Of a DNA stretch of 41,777 bases, positions 1 through 10,950 are shown piece after piece. Below the pieces are notes generated by a model. The model did not search any database, had not been told where the DNA came from, and was given only the letters and a program-made list of their open reading frames with translations. The stretch is taken from assembly GCF_000208925.1 (NCBI RefSeq), contig NW_001915004.1, forward strand, positions 1 through 41,777, written 5' to 3'. Position 1 is the stretch's first letter, and every line of letters starts with the position of its first letter. This stretch comes from Entamoeba histolytica HM-1:IMSS (lineage: Eukaryota > Evosea > Mastigamoebida > Endamoebidae). A program made the position numbers and the translations under genes.

Positions 1-600
1 ATCATTCATTTCTTCTTTTTGTCATTCCTCTTTGATTAACATCACTGAATTTATTCCATTTCATTCTATTTTCTTTATTCTTGTTGTTATTTTATTTAGT
101 TTATCTTTTATCATTTGTTATTTCTTGTTTATTCATGTTTGTTGTATATTTTATTCTTATTTATTTTATGTTGTGTTATTCTTATTTATCTTTCTTATTA
201 TGTTTTGTTTATTATTGTTTAAATAGAAAATAAAAATAAGAATGAATAAAGAATAAGAAATAATAACATAAATATGTTGATATATTTTATCATTTCTTTA
301 TTTGTTTCTTATTCTTATTTCTATTATCTTATTCATTTGATTCATAATGAATTAATTCAATGAAATGATACAAATAAATTGTTTATTCATTTCATTCTTA
401 TTTCTATTTCATTCTTATTTCTTTTCTTATTTATTAAAAACACCCTCATTGGGTGTGAATATTTCATTAAATGAAATAAAATAAATCAACATTGAATTAT
501 GTCCAATTTTAATTCACCATTTCATTCATTGGCAGATGAATGAAATGTTCATATTCTTCATTGATTTGTTTTTATTCTTTTTTAGTTCATTTTCAATTAA
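1..600. other. AT-rich intergenic DNA, no gene seen
   Basis: This stretch lies beyond the 3' end of the TLDc gene. It is dominated by T-rich words of the ATTCTTATTT kind. The open frames in it are short, hydrophobic and low-complexity, as expected by chance in T-rich DNA, so I call no gene. The one distinct structure is a perfect 6-bp inverted repeat (ACACCC / GGGTGT, 5-nt spacer) at 440-456. Confidence 0.7.
440..456. repeat. short perfect inverted repeat (hairpin)
   Basis: ACACCC at 440-445 and GGGTGT at 451-456 are perfect complements around the loop TCATT. It is unusually GC-rich for this intergenic stretch and lies about 145 bp past the stop codon of the minus-strand TLDc frame. It could form a stem in RNA of either strand. 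Function is unknown. Confidence 0.4.
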
Positions 601-1678
601 TCAAGATTGAATCATTTCAATTACTATGATTCGTTTTGGTGTGAAACGATTTGGAAATTTATTTCCACAAAGTGCATTTCTTATTCCTTTATATTCAAAT
701 GAACGATTGATTACAATGTGATTTTGTTTTATCATTTTCTTTACCAACAAGAATATCACCAAGTAATCCATATCCAAATACAAACAAACCATTATCTGAT
801 TGATTACACAAATAAAATGCACATTGTGTTTGTTTAATATCAAATTTCATCATTCCTTTCATTCTTCCATTTGACTCTAATGAAAATACAAATGATTTTG
901 AATCATTTATCCATTCATCAACTTTATTAATTTTAGAATTAACATATCCTCCAAATTTATTTCCATCTTCATCTTCAATAATAATTATTATATGTTCTTT
1001 ATTCATTATTCTTTGATCAAATACAGATGTATATTCTTTCCAATCATCAATATCTGAATCAAATAGTAGATTTCCTACTTTTCTATTTGTCCATTCTTCT
1101 ATTTGTCTCATTTCTTCCATTGTGTTCATTCCTTTCATTATTCTCAATCTTTCTTCTTCTTGTCTCTTCATTTCTTCTTTTCTCTTCTTCCTTTCTAAAT
1201 AATCACTGTAATATGTTTGCCATTCTTCTTTCTTTTTATTAAATTCTGCTGTGATTGTATCTGTTTCTTCTGGTTTTCTGAATATTTTGTCTTTCATTTT
1301 CATTTCTTCAATTGAAATGATTTTATCTATTAATTCATTCCGTGTTTTACTTAGTGTTTCTTCATCATTATTACATTCTTCTATGATTCTTGACATTTGT
1401 TTCTTTATTATTTCTATTTGGTTGATTGTTTCTTGACTTTTTTCTATCACTAATTTTCTTCTTCTTTCTGTTTCATCCATTCTATCAAATATTCCTTCTC
1501 CTCTTTTAATTGCTTCTGAATATGCTTCATCATCTTTTATTTTAAATACTTCATTTTTAATACTTCCAATATAATATTGATAATTCTTATTAACATCATC
1601 AATTGATTCTTGAATATTTGGAAGTGTTTCTACTACTTCTTTAATTAATTGGTTATTCTTGTTTATTAACTCTTCCAT
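601..1678 (-). pseudogene. coiled-coil plus TLDc domain protein, broken by a frameshift near its C-terminus
   Basis: The minus-strand frame opens at the ATG ending at 1678. It has a long charged coiled coil (about residues 1-200, with a basic KKRKEEMKRQEEER stretch), then a TLDc domain with the hallmark segments LLFDSDIDDW, FGGYVNSKI and SFVFSLESNGRMKG. The frame stops at 695, inside the last part of TLDc. The conserved ending (FEYKGIRNALCG, then FTPKRIIVIEM) is present at 601 to about 710 in another frame. One extra base near 705-712 explains this. Coiled-coil/TLDc proteins are a large expanded family in Entamoeba; TLDc proteins elsewhere act in oxidative stress and V-ATPase regulation, but the role of this subfamily is not known. 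It is either a recent pseudogene or a sequencing error, because the rest of the frame is intact and there is a good TATA-like element upstream. Confidence 0.8.
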
Positions 1679-1712
1679 TTTAATTTGATGTTTATAAGTT
1701 CAAAATATGGAT

Positions 1713-1722
1713 GTTTAAATAG
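1713..1722 (-). promoter_or_regulatory. TATA-like element of the TLDc gene
   Basis: Read on the minus strand this is CTATTTAAAC, a match to the Entamoeba TATA consensus GTATTTAAA(G/C) apart from the first base. It lies 34-44 bp before the ATG ending at 1678. A GAAC-type word (TTTTGAACTT) lies between it and the ATG. It supports the chosen start and recent transcription of the gene. Confidence 0.55.
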
Positions 1723-4261
1723 TTATTACACGTTGTTAACACATCAAGTCAAGTATTATTTTTATCATCATTCTTTTATCAAACATCATTTATTTTTATC
1801 ATTTTTACAATAACAATAAATATATAATAATATTAATAATATAATAATAATAAAATTATTATATTGTTATTTTCTATAATTAGCTTATTTTATTTTTAGT
1901 ATTTTTTTTATTTTTTTTTTAAAATAACAAAAATATTGAAGAGAAGAAGATTCAATTTTGTTTTATTTTTATTATTTCATCGTTTGTTGTATCTTGTTTA
2001 TTTCTAACAATTAAATTAATAAAGATAAAAAATGATAAACAAAAAATACGATAATAAAAATAAGAATAAGAAATAAAAGAGAAAAGAAATGAGATAATTA
2101 TTATAAATACACAATGAATCAAACAAATGAAATGAAATTAAAATCAAATAAAATTACATTAAATAACATATTAGAAGAAATAATCATTATTTAAATAATA
2201 AAATATTTAATATGAGAAATAATCAATATTATTAATATTTGTTTTTGTTTATTGAAGATGAAATAATAAATAGTTTAATCATATTTTCATTCTTTCATCT
2301 TAATTATTTACCAACATTATCATCATTCATGCAAATTAATAATCCATGAATGAAAATATAATCATTGTCACTAAATAAATAAAAAATAATTGTTTAATGT
2401 AAATTAAAATTTATAATAATAAATATATTTCAAAAGTAGTGTAAAATTATTTATTCATTTTTTTTTTTTAAATTCAATCATAACATTACAAATTTATTTT
2501 TATTTTAATTATGTTTGTATTTCAAACTAATAAACAAAAACAAACTGTTATGTTAAATTATCGACAAATTTATTTATTTTTAAATATTTTCGTATTCATT
2601 TTATTTCAAAAATACATTTTTTAATGTAAAATTAAATAAAAACAATAATAATGTTTATATAACATTCGATAAAATATTTTGTTGTTTTTCATTTAAATAA
2701 AATATATTGTGAAGAATATTTAAAAAAATGTTGAAATGTAGTTATTTATTTCAAATGAAAATCAAATGTTTTTTTTTAATAATAAATAACTTCAATTCTT
2801 CAAATGGATAAATAATTGTTATGTTTAATTGTTATTTAAATGACTATCAACTAACAACAATCAATGAATATTAAATAAATTAAATTACTTATCCTTTGAA
2901 ATATAACTGATTGAAAAGTATATTTTGTAAATTCAAAATGAAGAAGAATGTTTCCAAAGAAAATAATAACGTGAAATCATAAACTAAAGAAACAAAATGA
3001 ACACAAAGAACAAGTGATAAATAAGATATATTTATTATTGATACGTATGTGTTACAAGACACAGAAAGAATGAAAAGAATATATATGAATAAATAATTGA
3101 TTATATTAAAAATATAAAAAAGAATTTCAAACAATTAATATTGTTTTGAATTTCAATCAAGGTTTTCATAAAATAATAAAACAATGGATAAAATGATATG
3201 GAATGTTTTTTCCAATATTAGACATTTAGAGACATGTTTATATCGCGTTAATTAAATACTAATGTTATATTCATAAAGAAGTTCATGAAGAAAAGAATAA
3301 AACAAAAGTAGAGAAATATCAATAAAAATTGATGGAATTTTTATTGGAATAACTGGAAAATAATAAATTTCCAATGTAATTTAATGAGTCAAAAAGTTCA
3401 TCTTATTATGATAACACATAATCCGAAAATGGAATTGTAAGAGTGATGACAATGATAATATTATTAACACTAATTAGTGTAGAATAAATTCAAAAAGAGA
3501 AAATGATTATCGTAATATTACTGAAGAAAGAGATAAAAAGAACAAAACATTAAATAAGAAAAGAATAACCAAATAAATAAAAATAATAAAATTGCAAAGA
3601 AATAAAAGAATGAAATACATAGAATAAATTAACTAATATGATTTGGAAATTGAAAGAACTGAAACTAAATAATTTATTCTTCATAAAAATTAACAAGAAG
3701 AAGTGAAAGAAATAAAAAGAACACAAAATTACCAAAATGTTTGTGTTTGTAAAAGAAGGTATTAAATTTGTTGACTAAGAATAACTGGAACATAACGTAT
3801 TAGAAATATTCATCGTAGATAATATATAATTAAAAAGTTAATAAATATGTATAATGATTGAACAACATCAGAAAGATGATATGATTTTATTTCTACAATA
3901 CAATTTAATGAAGTAATTTAAAAACTTAAAGAAAGTAAATGAATTTTTATTTAAATTTATTTTCAATAATTTAATATAAAATATGATAATTTATATTTTA
4001 AATAAACAATAATTTAAACAGAATGAATAATAAATAAGATAATTAATGTAAGAAATATGAAACTTAATAATATTTTATTCATTGAAACATTGATTATTTA
4101 TCTTTATTTTTATTTCATTTTATTTAAAATGAATTATTCTCATTATTATTCATTTCATTAATTTATTAATATTAATTATCAATTAATTTGAAAATACAAC
4201 AAGTAATCATTCTTTCTTATTTATTTTATTTATTTGTTATTTATTCATTATTATACAAAAA
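1723..4261. other. gene-poor AT-rich region with possible decayed coding traces
   Basis: No convincing gene is visible. Bases 1740-2880 are simple A+T sequence. Between about 3180 and 3800 on the plus strand there are short protein-like stretches (for example IDGIFIGITG near 3330 and VFVKEGIKFVD near 3742) separated by stops in shifting frames, which could be the remains of an old gene or transposon. They are too eroded to name. The minus-strand frames at 2889-3134 and 3550-3735 look like chance products of A-rich DNA. Confidence 0.5.
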
Positions 4262-4264
4262 AAG

Positions 4265-5913
4265 ATGCATTACAGGAGACACCACAAAAAATATAGAAAA
4301 ACAAATAATCAAAGAAGAAGAAATTCAGACCAACCAAGAAATATAAATGATAGAAGAATGAGTGAAAATAGGTATTATCTGTATTGACAGAGATACATGA
4401 ATAATTACATTAATCATTACAACAACAATTATAACCATAAATATCACAACATAGTTGATACAAATCGTTTCACTCATCACTTCAATCATAGTCATCGTCA
4501 TAAATACTTTAATAATAATTTAAATAGAAATAAACAATATTATTATAATAAAAACAAATACCATAATAACACACAAAGAAGGTACAAACATTATCAAAAT
4601 AAGAAATAAAATAGAAATAAAAGAAAAGAAATGATTGAAATACAAAATCAAGAATATTGGAAAAGACTCTTTGAAGAAGAAATTAAAATACTTACACCAC
4701 AAGAAGTAGAAGAAATTAAAAATACCAAGATTAAAGAATATACACCATCAACAATATGGAGAAGATGGTATTTTCTTGCACGAGAAAAAACAAAAATAAT
4801 CAGAATGGAAGAAGAAACTATTAGTATGACTATGGAAGAAGACAATAATCAGTACAACCAATTGAGATTAATGATAATAGAATATACAATAACTATGTAA
4901 TGAGTATTGAAAGTGAAGAAGACGATGATAAAGATTCTACGAGAGTAGAAGCTAGGCTTGCTGAGGAGAAGAAGATCACTAAAGGAGAGAAGAAGAGGCT
5001 GGTAGAAAAGGGAGAAAAAACAATGAAAATGAGAAAGGAGTAGAAGAATTGAAAAAAAGTGAAGGAAGATATGAAAGAGAAAGAAGAAATGAAAAATGAA
5101 ATACAAGCAAAAGAATAAATCATTAAGAAACTAACAAAAGATATTATGGCATTAAAGAAGAAGCATGAGAATGAGATAAGCACAAAAAACCACGAGTGTG
5201 ATAAAAATATTCAAATTCCATGCTGAATATGAAAGGAAAATGTCTGAAGTAAACAATTTAACACAACAATTGCTCTTTCTGAAAGATAAATTATCTAAAT
5301 TAGAAAATGAAAATACACAAGAAGAAAAGAAGAAAGATGAGATAAATGACAATATAACAGACTCATCAGAAACACAAATAGTAAATGACCTCACCCCAAT
5401 GTGGTAGTAGCTAATGAAATATCATCAAGTAAAGATTATCTTCCAAAAAAGAAAGTCAATGCAGAAATCCATTGAAGAAATGGATATTCAGCATAAGAAT
5501 ATCACCACATTTGAATTAGACAATAAAAACAATTAAAGCAAATAGATAGAGAAGAAGAAATTCTAACACTTTATAAATGTTTTTCTTTGAAATTATTTGA
5601 AAGAAAATTAAGATGTCAACTAAAAGAAGAAATAATAGAAAGATTAATACAAGAATTTGGAATTAAAGTAAATGATATTAATGAATATAAAGAAATACTG
5701 AAGAAGACATTTAAAATAAAGAATGAAATTAAAAGAGAAATAAATAGAATAATGGAGGAAGAAATAATAAAACATTAATAGAAAGATAATGAATTAAAAG
5801 AAATAATAACCAAAATGAACATGAAAGAGAAAGAAGAAATATAAGAAGAGGAGGTAATGAAGATATTTAAAGAAGAAATGAAACAACAAGAAGATGTACA
5901 ATTTATTAATTAT
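4265..5913 (+). pseudogene. decayed basic/coiled-coil reading frame, possibly LINE ORF1-like
   Basis: From the ATG at 4265 one frame runs to 4900, broken only by stops near 4385 and 4607. It begins with a very basic, Arg/Lys/His/Asn-rich segment and continues into a charged segment (4631-4900). The coding signal then shifts frame (4900-5043, 5198-5407, 5587-5778) and is strongly Lys/Glu-rich coiled coil. A basic, probably nucleic-acid-binding region followed by a coiled coil fits ORF1-type proteins of non-LTR retrotransposons, and a decayed LINE reverse transcriptase lies on the same strand 2.6 kb downstream. I cannot recognise a specific family, so the LINE link is inference. An unrelated dead coiled-coil gene is the alternative. 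It ends where the AT-rich repeat at 5914 begins. Confidence 0.4.
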
Positions 5914-6850
5914 GGGCACGAAAATTAGCAAAGAAATAATGCATCTAAATAATTTACAAAAAAGAAAAAAGATGCAAAATAATTTGCATCCATAGAATAT
6001 TCCATTTATTATATTTTGCTCCTAACAAATAAAAATAAAAAGTATAATAAATACAGAATATGTAAATATTTATGTTTATATTTTATTATCAATTGTATTC
6101 ATTTTGGATGAAATATTAATGAAATAGATGATTTGATTATTCATATTTAATTATTTGTATTCTTTTATTCATATGTTATTTATGTATCTTATTTTTATAT
6201 ATTTATTTCTCTGTTTATAATATGTATATCATTGTATTCTTCTTATTTTATTATTTTTATGTTTATATTATTTAGATTTTCTTATTTATATTCTTTTCTA
6301 TTTAGATGTATTTGTTTATTCATCTTTATCATTTTTATATTATTATCATTTATATCTATTTTCAATTTATATTTATTCTCTTTTGTTTTATATTAATATT
6401 AATTTTATCTTTTATACTTTGAATTTATTATTATATCATTGATTATCATTTCTATATTTATTTATCATTTATTCTTATTATTCTTTTGTTTTATATTCTA
6501 TCTATGTTATATATTCATATCATTTTCATTTATATTTTATCACTTATTACATGTTATAATAATAACATAACACTTATGTTTGAATATATAATAAACATCA
6601 TAATGAAATTATACACATAAATAATAAACATAAAAATAATAAAAAATATTTTTCATTAATAAAACATTACTAATTATTTTACATAATTAAATTAGACACT
6701 GTTATTGAATAGTTCTAATTTTTACAATAAAAACATACCATTTATTTCTTATTTTCTTCTTTTAATATCTCTTTTCTTTTATTACTTTCTATATTCTTTC
6801 TTCTTCTACTTTCTTTTTATTCTTATACATCCTTATCTTCTTTTTCAATT
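5914..6850 (+). repeat. ~0.94 kb AT-rich non-coding repeat, copy 1
   Basis: This segment is closely similar along its length to 40122-41105 in the same orientation. Both copies begin GGG(C/T)ACGAAAATTAGCAAAG, carry a 20-nt hairpin just inside, and share the ATTTTGCTCCTAA word and many later anchors (such as ATGTTATAATAACATAACACTTATG, allowing a 3-nt indel). They differ by scattered substitutions and small indels. There is no coding frame. The size, lack of coding and dispersed distribution recall the Entamoeba non-coding ERE-type repeats, but I cannot assign a family. The 3' boundary is approximate, where similarity fades into pyrimidine-rich sequence. Confidence 0.8.
5971..5990 (+). other. 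hairpin in repeat copy 1
   Basis: GATGCAAA and TTTGCATC form a perfect 8-bp stem with the loop ATAA. The stem is unchanged in the second copy at 40179-40198, where only the loop differs (AAAA). Another ATGCATC word precedes it at 5939. It is a candidate RNA structure or protein-binding palindrome. Confidence 0.55.
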
Positions 6851-7410
6851 ATTTGCCTTTTTTTCGTTGCAGAGTTAGAAATAAACCATAAAGATATAAT
6901 AAAGATAATACAAATATAATACAAACAACAAGTCTAATAAGAAAGAGACATAAAAGAATAAATAGAAATGATAAAGAAGAAAGATGTGAAAAGAAAATGA
7001 ATAGAACAAATAATAATATGATAAGGAATATAACAAATGAGAATGAAAATAAAAATAACAATAATTTACAATTGAAGTGAAGATAAAATCGAAATAATAA
7101 TAATATAATGATTAATTTGTTGTTTTCTAGTTAATTAATTTTGCAAAACGGAAATTATAAATAATAAACACTGATGATAATAAATATACAATAATACTTT
7201 ATGGTTATGTTTATTTTTGTGTTAAACTACAAAAATGAAAAATTTTAAATTAATAAAACATACCAATCTATTTATTAATATTGAGTCAAAATAGATAAAG
7301 AATAAAATCATGAAAGAAAATGAATAATGAATATTGAGTCTTGAAATAGAAAATAGAAGCATAAGAATAAAAATGATGAATAAAATGAATTGAAAAAATA
7401 AAGAAGGGAA
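6851..7410. other. AT-rich spacer between the repeat and the surface-protein gene
   Basis: I see no gene here. The plus strand is purine-rich around 6880-7080, which makes a chance hydrophobic frame on the minus strand. The last 30 bases run into the promoter of the gene at 7446. Confidence 0.6.
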
Positions 7411-7445
7411 TATTTAAAGCGAATAACTGAACTAGATTTCATTCA
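7411..7445 (+). promoter_or_regulatory. core promoter of the surface-protein gene (TATA, GAAC-like, Inr-like)
   Basis: TATTTAAAG at 7411-7419 matches the Entamoeba TATA consensus. ACTGAACTAG at 7426-7435 contains the TGAACT core of the GAAC element (consensus AATGAACT). The segment ATTTCATTCA just before the ATG resembles the initiator. The spacing gives a very short 5' leader, as is usual in Entamoeba, and fixes the start codon at 7446. Confidence 0.75.
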
Positions 7446-8159
7446 ATGATTACAATTATATTATTTATATTACTTGTTAATGCAACAGAGAGTATTATCA
7501 ATAAAGAAGAAAGAAATACCGAAGTAATACACACACAAATAGAAACAAAAGAATCCCAAAGAATGTATAATGGAAATAATATACAATTTAAAAGTGAAGT
7601 TGTAAACCCAGTAACATCAACAACTGTATCACCAAAACAAGAAAAACCGGCAGTAGTACAACCAACCCAGAGTGAAATTACTCAACAGGCAAAAGATGGA
7701 ACTACTCAACAAACACAAGATGCAACTGCTCAACAAACACATGATCATCAAGGAGAACAACACAATGAACAACAACCAACACCAGAAAGACAACCACATC
7801 CTTACAATGAACATCAACCAATCCCAGAACAAAATCAACATCCATTTAATGAACATCAACTACTTTCGGATCAGACACCAGAAAAACAATACCACAATGA
7901 ACATCAACCATTACCAGACAAACAAGAACCATCTGCACCACAAGATGGAAAGGATAATCAACAACCAAACAAAAAACCAGAAGATGGAAATGATAATCAA
8001 CAAAAAGATGGAAATAAAGAAATAGATAATAAAACAACAAGTAGTTCAGATAGTTCAGACAATAAACAAGATGATGATAGAAATAATTATAACAATGATG
8101 ATGGTACAACAAGTATGTTTATTATTCTTTGTGCTACAATCATTCTTTTATTCTTCTAA
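7446..8159 (+). CDS. SREHP/ARIEL-like low-complexity surface protein, probably GPI-anchored
   Basis: The 237-residue protein has an N-terminal signal peptide (about residues 1-14, ILFILLVNA) and a hydrophilic Gln/Asn/His/Pro-rich body. It ends in a Ser/Asp/Asn stretch and a hydrophobic tail (about 223-237, FIILCATIILLFF) with no basic residues after it, as in GPI-anchor signals; a likely anchor site is the small-residue run around 218-223. The body has three repeat types: TQQ-x-D-T units (79-100), four NE(H/Q)Q-P units starting at 107, 121, 135 and 151, and DG-D/N-NQQ units (167-190). Signal, repeats and tail follow the plan of the Entamoeba serine-rich antigen SREHP and its relatives, though here the repeats are Gln/His/Pro-rich. 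I infer surface display; the exact family is not certain. It is intact, with its own promoter, between decayed retroelement sequences. Confidence 0.75.
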   Translation: MITIILFILLVNATESIINKEERNTEVIHTQIETKESQRMYNGNNIQFKSEVVNPVTSTTVSPKQEKPAVVQPTQSEITQQAKDGTTQQTQDATAQQTHDHQGEQHNEQQPTPERQPHPYNEHQPIPEQNQHPFNEHQLLSDQTPEKQYHNEHQPLPDKQEPSAPQDGKDNQQPNKKPEDGNDNQQKDGNKEIDNKTTSSSDSSDNKQDDDRNNYNNDDGTTSMFIILCATIILLFF

Positions 8160-8479
8160 TTGAACATCTTTGTTTTTATTATTATATTGTTTATCATATA
8201 AAATCCTTTTCCAATGCAATAAATACAACAAATTTTAATGCCATAGTTATTGTGTAAATACTTTGTGTATTGTAAAGAAAACCAAACAAGATATAAAAAT
8301 TCAATGTCATACAATAAAAGAATGAATTTCAATAACAATAAATTGAAAAGAAATAAAAATGATAATGATAAATGAAATACAAAGGAAAAATTGATTAGAA
8401 GACGAAAGATACAAATGAAAACAAATAAGAAACAAGATAAATACAATAATAATAAAGATTGCACCCATAACAAATATAA
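8160..8479. other. spacer downstream of the surface-protein gene
   Basis: This is A+T-rich sequence with no supported gene. It probably contains the 3' UTR of the surface-protein gene and the junction with the LINE remnant. The minus-strand frames here are hydrophobic shadows of A-rich DNA. Confidence 0.5.
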
Positions 8480-10919
8480 ATGAATAACAATAAATGATAT
8501 ACAAGAAATAATAAAAAGAATAACAAGTGAATGGAAAAAGGAGAATAATCAGAAATACTTAAAAAATATGAAGGTAAGAGGAAAAGATTGTATTATATTC
8601 AACAAGAAGTATATTCAATCAAAAAAGATAAATGAAAGAATCAAAGAAGAAAATAAAGAAAACAAAATACAATGAAGAAAAAGACATTAAAACAAATGAA
8701 GAAGAAGTTAAAAACAAAAACACAAATAAAGAAATGAATGATAGATGGAAAATTACAAAGAATAATAAATAACAAACAAAACATAATAAAAATACAAGAA
8801 GAAATACAACAAAATAAAGAAATAGAATTTTAATTGAATTGATGTATTGAATTAATTGGTTAAATAAGAAATTATATAAGAAATGAAGAAATGAAGAAAT
8901 TGAAAGTATAATAAAAGCAATAAACATCAATGTCAATAATGAAAAAGAATATATTAAATATATTAAAATATCACATAAAATAAAAGAAAATACTAAACGG
9001 TACATTAAAGTGAAAGTAAATGATATAATAGAAGAGTAGAGTGCAATTCAATAATAAAAACATCATATTAAAGAATAGTTCTACAGAAATTGATGAAGAA
9101 TATCTTAACATTCTCATCAATAAAGTAAAAGAAATGAAAGTAGAAAAATGTACAAATATTAATTACTATATTCAAAGAAAAGAAGCTAACGAATTAATAA
9201 GAGGAAATAATAATAGATGGATAATTTCAGGAAGCAGAATGCATGAAGTGCAAGATGATATGAATAATATTTCAATGTGTATGCACCTCTATCTCCAAAA
9301 TAAAATAATAAGAGATAAATTTGATGAAATAAAAGAAATATAAAGAAAATTAATAGACTAGAAGATCTAGTCAATGGAAGAAAATGGTACAGAATATAAT
9401 GCAACATGAAATTAAATGAATATTCTGAAGAAGGAATAAAAGTCAAAGCACTAGAAAGAATAAAATACATAAAATATATGATGACAATGATAAAAGAAAG
9501 AATTAAATTCAATAAAAATGAAATAATAAGAATCAATACAAATAAAATCATGTTTAATTCTAACAAGAAAATTAGAATAAGGAAGAAACAAATAATGAAA
9601 TATACCCAAATAACGATATTACTTTAGAATAATGGAAATATTATATGAAACACAGGTGATATTAAATAAAGAGAAATGGAAAATAAAACAAATCACCTCG
9701 TGGAATGAAAGATATATCAATTATGATAATGTCATTATAACATTAAATGAATTAAATTTAAGTATAATGAAAATAAGTAACTGGAAAGCACCAGGAATAG
9801 ACACTATATATGGTATTATTGGAAAAGAATGTCATCATCAAGAGAAATCATTCTCAATATATTTAATGAATGGTTGCACTTCCCTGAAAACATCCCATTA
9901 GACATGGTAAGTGGAAGAACTTTATTAATCCACAAAGTGATATGAATGATGTCACTAATTATCGTCCTATCAGTTGTACAAATGTAATTATGAAAGTATT
10001 TACATCAATATTAAAAGAAAAGATTCACATTAGACTTAACATGAATTGTGAATCATTTAAAATCAGTAAAAATCAATTGAGATGTAAGTTACAATCTTTA
10101 GCTGCAAAGAATGAATAATTAATAGTTATATGATGAAGCAACAGAAAGAAGAGAAATACCCAAAATATGTGGAGTCATATTATGACATTAAGAAAGCATA
10201 TGACACTGTCAACCACGAATGGGTAATTGAATCATTAAAGTATTTTAATGTAGAGGGTGTCATCATTGACATTATTGAAAGTATGATGACTAGATGGAAG
10301 ATATTCATCGGCTATAAATATAATGAATATCTAGGTAGTATTAAATTAAATAGAGGAATTTTACAAGGTGATTCATTATCAAATCTACTCTTCATCATAC
10401 AGATGAATGTAATTTCTCAATTCATCGAAGAGAAATTCCCAAAAACAAATCACATATTATATATGGATGAAATAAGAATAATGGCGCAAAGTGGTGAAGA
10501 AATGGGAATAATCTACAACGAAATTGATGATATAATAAGTTACATATTGAAATGAATGAGAAAAAGTCAGGAATGGTATTAAAAACATTAAAGAAATACC
10601 AAATGGAATGCAAAACATCCCAGTCATTGAAGGTGAGGACTTGTATAAATACTTAGGAATATGGCAGTCCGATGAAATTGATGACACCTTCAATTGTAAA
10701 ACCATCAAAAAAAAAATGAATCAGAAGATGGAAGAAATAAACACTGATGAAAGTAGTAATAGAAGATATATTACTAGAATAAACACGGAAGTAATCAATA
10801 TCTTCAGACATTCAGTATCAGTTGTAAATTGGAAAGGTAACTTAGATAAAATTGATTTGGAGATAAGAAAATATTTAAGAAAGGGAAAATACATTATCAT
10901 AAATGAAAAAGAAAAATAA
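8480..10919 (+). mobile_element. decayed Entamoeba-type non-LTR retrotransposon (LINE), truncated
   Basis: Protein-like sequence runs along the plus strand in all three frames, interrupted by stops and frameshifts. It includes a charged segment from about 8500, a better-preserved segment at 9041-9343, a further stretch at 9406-9627, and a reverse transcriptase region from about 9730 to 10900. The order matches ORF2 of Entamoeba LINEs (R4-like clade): N-terminal region, RT fingers (WKAPGID, NYRPISCTN), palm and thumb. The C-terminal restriction-enzyme-like endonuclease normally found after the RT is not visible, and the remnant ends 30 bp before the stop of the opposing ATG9 gene. The 5' limit is a guess; no target-site duplication was found by eye. 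Confidence 0.85.
9730..10919 (+). pseudogene. LINE reverse transcriptase domain, frameshifted and catalytically altered
   Basis: Recognisable RT blocks are NWKAPGID (about 9778), NYRPISCTN (about 9955) and SILKEKIHIRLN, then palm motif A DIKKAYD (10184-10204), motif B GILQGDSL (10355-10378) and motif C as YMDE (10460-10471). Active enzymes need two adjacent aspartates in motif C; here the second is Glu. A thumb-like segment with YLGIWQS follows (10638 onward) in a new frame. Several stops and frameshifts separate the blocks. The copy cannot encode an active enzyme. The longest intact piece is 10130-10555. Confidence 0.85.
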
Positions 10920-10950
10920 ATAAAATAACAAAAACATCAAACAATTAAAA

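Noticed and set aside
32..226. 64-codon hydrophobic frame on the plus strand
   Set aside because: Made of Phe, Leu, Ile and Tyr from T-rich repeats; no promoter or protein-like composition.
1027..1436. two plus-strand frames opposite the TLDc gene
   Set aside because: They are antisense shadows of the A/G-rich coiled-coil coding sequence.
2889..3735. minus-strand hydrophobic frames at 2889-3134 and 3550-3735
   Set aside because: Low-complexity products of A-rich plus-strand DNA with no start signals.
6849..7061. 70-codon hydrophobic minus-strand frame next to repeat copy 1
   Set aside because: T-rich composition and no promoter; not present in the other repeat copy.
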